Positions 1 through 5,032 of a stretch of 8,924 bases of DNA are shown here, one piece after another (position 1 is the stretch's first letter; each line of letters opens with the position of its first letter). The translations under genes were made by a program, and so were the position numbers. Below the pieces are notes generated by a model that worked only from the letters and a program-made list of their open reading frames with translations, did no database searches and was not told the origin of the DNA. The stretch is taken from contig JALWGG010000138.1 of the NCBI GenBank assembly GCA_027013765.1, positions 2,594-11,517 on the forward strand, in the 5' to 3' direction. This DNA comes from Acidilobaceae archaeon. GTDB taxonomy: Archaea > Thermoproteota > Thermoprotei_A > Sulfolobales > Acidilobaceae.

Positions 1-182
1 ACCCCTATCCTGCCGGAGCCGGGGTATGACACCTTTATACTCACATTGATCAGGCTACCCTTCCCATCCTCAGAGACTGCTGGGGCCGCGAAGACTGCTT
101 CAAGGACCGTGCGGCTGCTCGCTGTCACTGGCATTGTGCTTAATAGGAGTAGGAGTATTAGCGTGAACGCGTAGAGCCTCAC
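1..182 (-). CDS. Secreted protein, N-terminal fragment; possible archaeal S16 (Lon-like) serine protease
   Basis: Partial gene: only the first 60 codons lie in the window, and the rest continues beyond base 1. The GTG start at 180-182 follows an in-frame TGA and has a strong ribosome binding site (GGAGGGG, about 8 nt upstream). Residues 1-22 form a signal peptide: a short MRLYAF start, a run of Leu/Ile, then small residues (TASS). The mature part contains APAVSEDGKGSLINVSI followed by YPGSGRIG. This resembles the N-terminal segment of the archaeal extracytoplasmic serine protease family with a Lon-type S16 domain (COG1750), where an APAVS stretch and a PG-G-RV turn precede the protease domain. 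The catalytic Ser-Lys region is outside the window, so the family call is an inference from a short motif. It would act at or outside the membrane. It is divergent from the 268-783 gene and seems to share its TATA element. Confidence 0.6.
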   Translation of the reverse strand, partial: MRLYAFTLILLLLLSTMPVTASSRTVLEAVFAAPAVSEDGKGSLINVSIKVSYPGSGRIG

Positions 183-190
183 ACCCAGCG

Positions 191-197
191 CCCCTCC
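191..197 (-). promoter_or_regulatory. Ribosome binding site of the secreted-protease-like gene
   Basis: On the minus strand this reads GGAGGGG and ends 8 nt before the GTG start. It decides that start, because an upstream ATG on the same strand (about base 200) is in another frame and the in-frame codons above the GTG run into a TGA. Confidence 0.6.
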
Positions 198-223
198 TCA
201 TACCGTATCCCTGCTATATGCTC

Positions 224-231
224 TTAAATTT
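224..231. promoter_or_regulatory. Shared near-symmetric TATA element for divergent genes
   Basis: TTAAATTT on plus and AAATTTAA on minus. It is the only AT-rich box in the 183-267 interval. Its centre lies about 40 nt before the ATG at 268 on plus and about 45 nt before the GTG at 182 on minus. With the usual archaeal distance of about 26 nt from TATA centre to transcription start, both messages would have leaders of roughly 15-18 nt carrying their ribosome binding sites. It probably serves both directions. This is inferred from spacing only. Confidence 0.5.
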
Positions 232-267
232 CTAGACTATCCATACCATAATGTGGTGGACCAGGTT

Positions 268-783
268 ATGGCTAAGAAGAAGAGGGAGGAAGGAAAGGGT
301 GACGAGGGTAAGGGCGGCAAGGAGCTGAAGATCATCACATACCACGTCGTCACAAGGGATAAGGTTATGGCGAACGAGAGGCAAGTCTCAATACTATACC
401 TGGTAGACAGGTTCGGCCCCCTCCACGAGAAGACCCTGATGGACCTGGTGAAGAACATCCAAGACCTGGGATACGATCTTGGATACAAGTTCACAATGAT
501 CGGTAAATACCCCTACAGCCCCGAGCTTAGGAACGACCTCACAGCACTGATGTATGTGGGGTTCGTGGAGACGGAGCCTGGAATGTTCAGGAAGCTGAGG
601 ACCACGAGCGATGGCAAAGACGCCCTTGAGAAGGCAAACGTGCCCCCAGGGCTCGTCGAGGTCGTCAACAAGAACTTCGAGACGCTCAGGAATACTGCAT
701 CCATAATAGATGGAGAGCTCGACCTTGAGATCAGGAAGAGGTTCAGCGCGTTGAAGAGGCCTAGGAGGCGTGGCATCTTCTAG
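268..783 (+). CDS. Conserved-looking archaeal protein with a probable winged-helix fold
   Basis: I do not recognise the family by name. The protein is about 171 residues. It has a Lys/Glu/Gly-rich charged tail (residues 1-21), then a compact domain whose pattern suggests a winged helix: a helix with ILYLVDRFG, a second with KTLMDLVKNIQDLG, then GKYPYSPELRNDLTALMYVGFVE and a basic turn with RTTSDGKDALEK. This resembles YwgA-like and related wHTH proteins (the YSPEL-DL-L-GF pattern). The C-terminus is strongly basic (KRPRRRG). A nucleic-acid-binding or partner-binding role is inferred. Start choice: ATG 268 has GGTGGA 7 nt upstream and fits the TATA spacing. GTG 253 or 256 are alternatives that would make the message nearly leaderless and add 5 or 4 residues. 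It is first in an operon; its stop overlaps the next gene by 14 nt. Confidence 0.75.
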   Translation: MAKKKREEGKGDEGKGGKELKIITYHVVTRDKVMANERQVSILYLVDRFGPLHEKTLMDLVKNIQDLGYDLGYKFTMIGKYPYSPELRNDLTALMYVGFVETEPGMFRKLRTTSDGKDALEKANVPPGLVEVVNKNFETLRNTASIIDGELDLEIRKRFSALKRPRRRGIF

Positions 784-1327
784 ATGCCTACACCCAGTGC
801 TTGAAAAGGCCGTTTCAAACAGGTACTCCATTTTTATCTATGGCCCCGCCGCCACGGGGAAGACCCACATAGCATTCACAGTAGCCCAATGCATCCCCGA
901 GGACCTCAGCCCAGTGATAATAGCCACCGAGCCGGGAACCCTCACATACAGCAGGCACTATGGGCTGCCCGTGGATAAGGCCCTAACCCTGGACGAGCTC
1001 GTTGAGAAGGTCACCTCACACGTGGTCGAGGGCAGGTACCCTATAATAGACACGATAAACTGGCCCTACCGGTCCAGCCCAGGCGTTGAGGGTGGCAGGA
1101 TGCTATCATTCATATCATCACTACTCCACGAGTCCGGGGGCATGGCCGTGGGCCAGGTGAGCCTGGAGGAGTCGATGCCCAGCGGGGCCCAGTACATACT
1201 ACCATGGATGAGGATGACCGCGAGGACCCAGAGGGCGGCTGGAGGCAGGTTCATACTAATAGTGGAGAAGCCCTTTAGAAGGGTTCTAGCCTTCACGGTT
1301 AGGGAGGGTCGGGTGGAGTGGATATAG
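770..1327 (+). CDS. Small RecA/RadA-superfamily ATPase (RadB-like paralogue)
   Basis: A 185-residue P-loop ATPase of RadA/RadB type. Visible motifs in order: Walker A GPAATGKT at residues 25-32; IIATEPGTL around 50-58, matching the strand with the catalytic Glu of RecA-fold enzymes (E54); Walker B-like YPIIDTINWPYR with D94, like the VDS...YR of RadA; and a C-terminal TARTQRAAGGRFILIVEKPF that resembles the R-GG-R-L-EK pattern of RadB. It lacks the N-terminal HhH domain of RadA, and the core is short. It is therefore probably a recombinase paralogue that modulates RadA or acts in another process, not the main strand-exchange protein. GTG 770 is the first in-frame start supported by length; a GGAGG lies only 1 nt from it, an unusually tight spacing, and GTG 797 is the alternative. 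It overlaps the gene before by 14 nt and carS by 10 nt, so the three are likely co-translated. Confidence 0.8.
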   Translation: MASSRCLHPVLEKAVSNRYSIFIYGPAATGKTHIAFTVAQCIPEDLSPVIIATEPGTLTYSRHYGLPVDKALTLDELVEKVTSHVVEGRYPIIDTINWPYRSSPGVEGGRMLSFISSLLHESGGMAVGQVSLEESMPSGAQYILPWMRMTARTQRAAGGRFILIVEKPFRRVLAFTVREGRVEWI

Positions 1328-1830
1328 GGGGGATTGTGGAGACGCTCATATACATAGCCCCTGCCATGGCCGCTAACGGGGCCCCGGTTGTAGGCTCAAG
1401 GATCCTATACGGCCCGGGCCACCCCATAGATATGGGTCTAACCCTGCCAGACGGGAGGAGGCTCCTCGGGGATGGGAAGACCTTTGAGGGCTTCATATTC
1501 GGCATGACCATCGGGGTCGCCGCCGGCCTACTGCTACTAGCGCTGCTGGACAAGCCCCCCATCACGGCATCGATACTATCGAGTGCAGGCGCCCTGGCCG
1601 GGGATATCATAGGGTCATTCATAAAGAGGAGGATGGGGCTTGAGAGGGGCGTGCAGGCCCCACTCCTGGACCAGCTAGACTTCTACATAGGCGCCCTGGC
1701 AACGCTCTGGCTTGCAGGCTACAGGTTCGACCCTGCATCTATAATAATCGTCGCACTAGTAATACTGGTGCTCCACGTCGCCACCAACAGGCTAGCCTAC
1801 CTCCTAGGGCTCAAGAGCGTGCCTTGGTAG
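1318..1830 (+). CDS. carS: CDP-archaeol synthase (CTP:2,3-di-O-geranylgeranylglycerol-phosphate cytidylyltransferase)
   Basis: An integral membrane enzyme that activates unsaturated archaetidic acid (digeranylgeranylglyceryl phosphate) with CTP to give CDP-archaeol, the precursor of archaeal polar lipids (EC 2.7.7.67). Family hallmarks (DUF46/CarS) are all present: YIAPAMAANGAPVV near the N-terminus, GHPIDMG, DGRRLLGDGKTFEGF, then DIIGSFIKRRMGLERG and PLLDQLDFYIGAL. Five hydrophobic segments can be seen (about residues 4-24, 56-78, 80-100, 118-137, 140-163), the topology expected from the characterised family. The length of 170 residues is typical. GTG 1318 has AGGGAGGG 9 nt upstream; GTG 1336 is possible but its GGGGGG is only 3 nt away. 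It is last in the operon, and its stop is one base from the stop of nop10 on the other strand. Very sure of the family. Confidence 0.95.
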   Translation: MDIGGIVETLIYIAPAMAANGAPVVGSRILYGPGHPIDMGLTLPDGRRLLGDGKTFEGFIFGMTIGVAAGLLLLALLDKPPITASILSSAGALAGDIIGSFIKRRMGLERGVQAPLLDQLDFYIGALATLWLAGYRFDPASIIIVALVILVLHVATNRLAYLLGLKSVPW

Positions 1831-1831
1831 G

Positions 1832-2008
1832 CTACTCCGGGATCTCGCCGGACTGCTTCTTCATCAGGTACCTGTACCTGATATACCTGTCCTCTGGCGA
1901 GAACCTCGGGGGGTGTGGCACCCTAACTGGACCACCGCATACGGGGCACTTATCCCTCCTCAACGTGTACCTTCCGCATCTGGTGCATCTCCTGAGTAGC
2001 CACTTCAT
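1832..2008 (-). CDS. nop10: Ribosome biogenesis protein Nop10 (H/ACA RNP subunit)
   Basis: A 58-residue protein easily missed by length filters. Nop10 bridges Cbf5 and L7Ae/guide RNA in the H/ACA ribonucleoprotein, which makes pseudouridines in rRNA and tRNA. Sequence evidence: an N-terminal zinc ribbon with all four cysteines (C8-x2-C11 and C21-x2-C24, in RRCTRCGRYTLRRDKCPVCG), then the signature HPPRFSPEDRY at about 32-42 and a basic helix (RYRYLMKKQ). Length and order match archaeal Nop10, usually about 55-65 residues. The ATG at 2006-2008 overlaps the TGA stop of aIF2-alpha (ATGA), so it is probably translated by re-initiation. The pairing with aIF2-alpha is a known archaeal arrangement. 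The TAG stop at 1832-1834 lies one base from the carS stop. Confidence 0.95.
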   Translation of the reverse strand: MKWLLRRCTRCGRYTLRRDKCPVCGGPVRVPHPPRFSPEDRYIRYRYLMKKQSGEIPE

Positions 2009-2817
2009 TCTTTCAGCCTCTCGAACCCGTAGTCGACCTCCAGCTCCCTAGCCATGGATTCGGCTGTGTCGATCATCTTTGACAGGGCCTCCTCAAGGTC
2101 CCTATAGTCGTGGCCTTGAACATCAACCCTGTACCTTGGAGCCCCCACCGTATAGACCCTTATATTCACCTTGTCGACCGCGTTCTTCCCAGCCTCCCGG
2201 GCTGTTACCAGGATCTTCCTGATCCTCTCAACCCCGTCGGGGGCCGTGGTCTTGAGGGTGATTATCCCGGATATCCTGACGCTCTTAACCTCGACGTGTT
2301 TACGTGCAACCTCTAGCAGGGGCTCTATCCACTCCTCGGGTATCCTGGCCTCCTCCAGGGCCCTCCTGCCATATATTACCGCCTGCTCCAGCCCCGTCAT
2401 CGCGTCTCCATACGCGTCTTCAAGCCTCCATATGACCTCCCTATACGCTTCATCCACGCTCTTCCCCAGGCTCTTCGCCGTCATCTCTATTAGGGTTGCT
2501 GCCTTGAGTGTTCTCTTATACCACATCATCTTCCTCCGCTTTTCTCCATCGCTAACCCTCTTAAGGCTGACGTCAACCTGGCCCCTGTTCCTGTAGACCC
2601 TGATGACCTTGACCACAACCTTCTGGCCCGGCTTGAGGACGTGTGCTATATTCCTAACCATCCTGCTCGCGATCTCGCTCCATGGAAGGAATGCGCGTAT
2701 GCCGCCATAATCGTCTAGGCTGAGATATGCTCCGAAGTCGTGCACCTCCTCTACCGTGCCTACAACAAGTTCTCCAACGCTTGGAAGCGGCCTCCTAGGC
2801 TTTAACGCCACATCCAT
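2005..2817 (-). CDS. eif2a: Translation initiation factor aIF2 subunit alpha
   Basis: Alpha subunit of the heterotrimer that delivers initiator Met-tRNA to the 30S subunit. The domain order is as expected for about 270 residues: an S1/OB domain at about 14-88 (GELVVGTVEEVHDFGAYLSL, then FLPWSEI and the V-V-VI-V-R-VDVSLKRV strands), a helical middle domain at about 90-175, and a C-terminal alpha/beta domain that binds aIF2-gamma, containing the diagnostic YTVGAPRYRVDV. At the position of eukaryotic Ser51 my alignment by eye gives Ala50 next to Ser51. Start: ATG 2815-2817 has GGGGGA almost touching it. GTG 2809-2811, two codons in, has this purine run 7 nt upstream and lies about 40 nt from the TATA box, so it may be the true start (268 residues). 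It leads the nop10 operon. The ribosomal protein genes S27e and L44e that often precede it are absent here. Confidence 0.95.
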   Translation of the reverse strand: MDVALKPRRPLPSVGELVVGTVEEVHDFGAYLSLDDYGGIRAFLPWSEIASRMVRNIAHVLKPGQKVVVKVIRVYRNRGQVDVSLKRVSDGEKRRKMMWYKRTLKAATLIEMTAKSLGKSVDEAYREVIWRLEDAYGDAMTGLEQAVIYGRRALEEARIPEEWIEPLLEVARKHVEVKSVRISGIITLKTTAPDGVERIRKILVTAREAGKNAVDKVNIRVYTVGAPRYRVDVQGHDYRDLEEALSKMIDTAESMARELEVDYGFERLKE

Positions 2818-2846
2818 TCCCCCTATCGATGCTTGCCCGGCTAGGC

Positions 2847-2854
2847 TAAAATAT
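2847..2854 (-). promoter_or_regulatory. TATA box of the aIF2-alpha/nop10 operon
   Basis: ATATTTTA on minus, centred about 34 nt from the ATG at 2817 and 40 nt from the GTG at 2811. The predicted transcription start is near 2824-2825, leaving a leader of 8-14 nt that begins with the GGGGGA ribosome-binding-site-like run. Confidence 0.45.
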
Positions 2855-2877
2855 GTGTTCTAAACATGTACATCCAG

Positions 2878-2884
2878 TATATTA
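2878..2884 (+). promoter_or_regulatory. TATA box of the radical SAM gene
   Basis: TATATTA, centred 45 nt before the ATG at 2926, giving a predicted transcription start near 2907. It lies about 30 bp from the opposing aIF2-alpha box, so here the divergent genes have separate elements. Confidence 0.4.
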
Positions 2885-2925
2885 GCCTTGCAGCGGCCAT
2901 AGCCGGATCAAGGTAGTATGGGGGA

Positions 2926-4461
2926 ATGGCTGGGATAGGTATAGTATACCCTGGGCCTAGGAGCGTGGCGTATTCAAGCATAGCCTTCCACATGCTGGCA
3001 GGGTATATGAGGGAGAGTGGTGTACAGGTCTCAAAATTCTATCTTGAGGATGGCCTCGTCTTCATGGATGGCCGGGGAGGGGTTCCCGGGATCCTTATGG
3101 TGAGCCTCCCCTATGAGCTCATGTATGTCGACCTCGTTAAGATGCTCCTGCAGATGAGGATCAACCCCTACAGGTCCAGGAGGGGTAGGGGGGATCCATT
3201 GATAATAGCTGGGGGGCCCGCTGTAACAGCCAACCCAGCCCCCATACTACCTCTAGTCGATGCCGTCCTAGTAGGGGAGGCGGAGCCCGCCCTCGACCAT
3301 ATCGTGGAGGCGTCCCAGAGCAGCCGTAGCAGGGCCCTAGAGGAGCTAGCCAGCGCCCCTGGAATGCTAATCCCAGGCCTCACCGAGGCCCCGGTTAGGA
3401 GGAGCTATGTTGAGGACCTCGACAAGTCATGGTACCCAATACTCCAGGAGGTGCCTGGGGACGTGGAGCCTATATGGGGGAGGAGCTTCATGCTAGAGAC
3501 CAGCAGGGGGTGTGCGAGGGCCTGTAGATTCTGCATGGAGGGCTCAATATTCAGGCCCTGGAGGGTTAGGAGCACCCCTAGGCTTAGGGAGCTGCTAGAC
3601 GCTGGGCTTGAGTACAATCGTGTGGGCAAGGTGAACTTCTACAGCCTGGCATTCTTCGACCATAGGAATGGGGATGAGATCCTCGAATACGCCGTATCCA
3701 GGGGGGTCGAGGTCTCGATACCTAGTATAAGGGCTGAGACGCTGACGCCGGAGAGGGCTAGGCTGGTAGCTGAGGGGGGGCAGAGGACCATCACTATAGC
3801 CCCCGAGACTGGTAGCTGCAGGATAGCCAGGGCAATAAACAAGATGATATGCACAGGTGGAGCCGTTGAGGCGGTTAGGAACGCTGTAGAGGGTGGCATA
3901 AGGAGTATCAAGCTTTACATAATGGTGGGGATACCCGGGGAGTCCAGGGAGGACCTCGCTGAGACGATAAACATGGTTGTAGAGGCCTCAAAGATCCTGA
4001 GGGGGAGGGGTATACTAAAACTATCCATCAACCCCTTCATACCGAAGCCAGCAACCCCAATGCAGTGGCTGGGGCTCGGGGACTTGAAGATGCTCAGAAC
4101 CGTGATCCAGGAGCTCAAGGCCCTGGCTAGGAGGATCGGGGCCCAGGCCTCATCCTATGACCCTAGATACGCTGTTGTACAGACAGTCCTCAGCCGGGGG
4201 GATGAGAGGCTTGCGGACGTCATCATAGAGTGGGCGTTGAGGGGTGGAAGGCTCGGCTCGTTCAAGACGGCCGCCCGGGCCATCGGGGTTGATATCAGCC
4301 AATACACATCACCCTGGAGCCCCGATACCGTGCCTGTATGGCACAAGCTCGTGGAGGACCCCTTCAACAGGCTCAAGGTTCTTAGGAGGGAGTATGAGAT
4401 CTACCTGAGCATAACAGGCGGGGGGATGAGGATTAATAGTAGAGGTTCTCGTGCTCCTTGA
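2926..4461 (+). CDS. Radical SAM protein with an N-terminal B12-binding-like domain, substrate unknown
   Basis: An iron-sulfur enzyme of 511 residues. Residues 1 to about 170 have the Rossmann pattern of the cobalamin-binding-like domain of COG1032 enzymes: IVYPGPRSVAYSS, VSLPYELMYVDLVKML, then PLIIAGGPAVTANPAP and VDAVLVGEAEPA. The cobalamin-coordinating D-x-H-x2-G motif is absent, so it may not bind B12. The radical SAM core carries C196-x3-C200-x2-C203 for the 4Fe-4S cluster (SRGCARACRFCMEG), APETGS at 292-297 and KLYIMVGIPGESREDL, an SAM-barrel stretch. The layout resembles the bacterial TIGR03960-like group and MiaB/RimO relatives, but there is no TRAM domain. The substrate is not evident and no neighbour suggests one. 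ATG 2926 is the first start after an in-frame TAG. The 3' end overlaps the next, convergent gene by 29 nt. A tRNA or protein modification role is possible but unproven. Confidence 0.88.
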   Translation: MAGIGIVYPGPRSVAYSSIAFHMLAGYMRESGVQVSKFYLEDGLVFMDGRGGVPGILMVSLPYELMYVDLVKMLLQMRINPYRSRRGRGDPLIIAGGPAVTANPAPILPLVDAVLVGEAEPALDHIVEASQSSRSRALEELASAPGMLIPGLTEAPVRRSYVEDLDKSWYPILQEVPGDVEPIWGRSFMLETSRGCARACRFCMEGSIFRPWRVRSTPRLRELLDAGLEYNRVGKVNFYSLAFFDHRNGDEILEYAVSRGVEVSIPSIRAETLTPERARLVAEGGQRTITIAPETGSCRIARAINKMICTGGAVEAVRNAVEGGIRSIKLYIMVGIPGESREDLAETINMVVEASKILRGRGILKLSINPFIPKPATPMQWLGLGDLKMLRTVIQELKALARRIGAQASSYDPRYAVVQTVLSRGDERLADVIIEWALRGGRLGSFKTAARAIGVDISQYTSPWSPDTVPVWHKLVEDPFNRLKVLRREYEIYLSITGGGMRINSRGSRAP

Positions 4462-4924
4462 TCCTTGTCTGCTTGCAGGGTGTAACCAGTAGCCCCCACG
4501 CCTCGTTTTGCAGCTTTAGCCTGGCTAGGACCGCCCTTGACTCCCTCCCATCCACCTCTACAGGGACTGTATAGAGCCTTATGGACCCCTTCTCCTCCCT
4601 CAGCACTGACAGTATCAAGGCTATTGCTGGCGTGTCAACCACTGCACCCCCCATGCTTGTCGTGTCCTCGCCTAGCTGCTCCAGCGCCGAGGACCTTGCA
4701 TCCCCAACCAGTAGGTCGGCATAGGGTGGGGGTACTAGGTAGATGCACTCCCCTATACCAAGGGCTGGCATGCTCCTACCGCCCGCCTCTATGAGGGCTA
4801 GCCCTAGAGGGTAGTGGTGGCATATGAGGTGGCCCGTGTCGGGGTCTACCGCCCCGTGTAGCATTGCTATGGACTCTAGTATACTGTCTGGTATATGCTT
4901 AATCTTCCCAGCAATCCTTACCAT
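4433..4924 (-). CDS. Unrecognised archaeal protein, 163 residues
   Basis: I do not recognise this family. It reads as a soluble protein with no signal peptide or membrane segment. The N-terminal part has a short helix (PDSILESIAMLHG) and a His/Cys cluster (H23, H32, C35, H36, H37, in HLICHHYPLG). A middle part is rich in Gly/Pro/Tyr (GIGECIYLVPPPYADLLVGD). The second half seems alpha/beta, with DTPAIALILSVLREE, SIRLYTVPVEVDG and EAWGLLVTP. The cluster could bind a metal, which is a guess. It looks like a real gene: ATG start, GGGTGGGG 8 nt upstream, TATA box 40 nt upstream, and codon use like its neighbours (AGG, ATA, CTA). Its 3' end overlaps the radical SAM gene by 29 nt, convergently. It is divergent from the PrpD gene, so the two may be co-regulated. 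Confidence 0.8.
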   Translation of the reverse strand: MVRIAGKIKHIPDSILESIAMLHGAVDPDTGHLICHHYPLGLALIEAGGRSMPALGIGECIYLVPPPYADLLVGDARSSALEQLGEDTTSMGGAVVDTPAIALILSVLREEKGSIRLYTVPVEVDGRESRAVLARLKLQNEAWGLLVTPCKQTRIKEHENLYY

Positions 4925-4960
4925 CCCTAGTACCCCACCCTATACTCGGTCCCCGGGGGA

Positions 4961-4968
4961 GATTTATA
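4961..4968 (-). promoter_or_regulatory. TATA box of the unrecognised 163-residue gene
   Basis: TATAAATC on minus, a near-consensus archaeal box, centred 40 nt from the ATG at 4924. The predicted transcription start near 4939 leaves a leader of about 15 nt that contains the GGGTGGGG ribosome binding site (4933-4940). Confidence 0.55.
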
Positions 4969-4987
4969 CTAAGCATTTACTACAGAG

Positions 4988-4993
4988 TTTTAT
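4988..4993 (+). promoter_or_regulatory. Possible TATA box of the MmgE/PrpD gene
   Basis: TTTTAT, centred about 42 nt before the TTG at 5033. It predicts transcription starting around 5016, inside the palindrome at 5015-5026. It is a weaker match than the box on the other strand. Confidence 0.35.
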
Positions 4994-5014
4994 GCTTGAG
5001 GCCCAGCTACATAT

Positions 5015-5026
5015 TACACCGGTGTA
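5015..5026. promoter_or_regulatory. Perfect 12-bp palindrome, candidate operator
   Basis: TACACCGGTGTA, fully self-complementary, ending 6 nt before the TTG start of the PrpD gene and covering its predicted transcription start. That position would suit a repressor. The GGTG within it could also act as a weak ribosome binding site, 8 nt from the start. No regulator is encoded next to it. Confidence 0.45.
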
Positions 5027-5032
5027 GCATGA

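Larger units (their letters stand above)
2814..2929. repeat. 10-bp inverted repeat covering both start codons of a divergent pair
   Basis: CCATTCCCCC at 2814-2823 and its exact complement GGGGGAATGG at 2920-2929, so both divergent genes start within the same GGGGGAATGG string. Part of the identity is expected, because each arm holds a purine run and an ATGG start. The perfect match over 10 bases with the same register is still notable. Confidence 0.5.

Noticed and set aside
2856..2873. Short palindromes TGTTctaAACA and ATGTACAT between the two TATA boxes
   Set aside because: Arms of only 4 bp in AT-rich promoter DNA are expected by chance; there is not enough to call an operator.
2824..2925. 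Possible tRNA or structured RNA in the divergent gap
   Set aside because: No acceptor stem, T-loop or anticodon arm could be assembled. The region is explained by two opposing TATA boxes and leaders.
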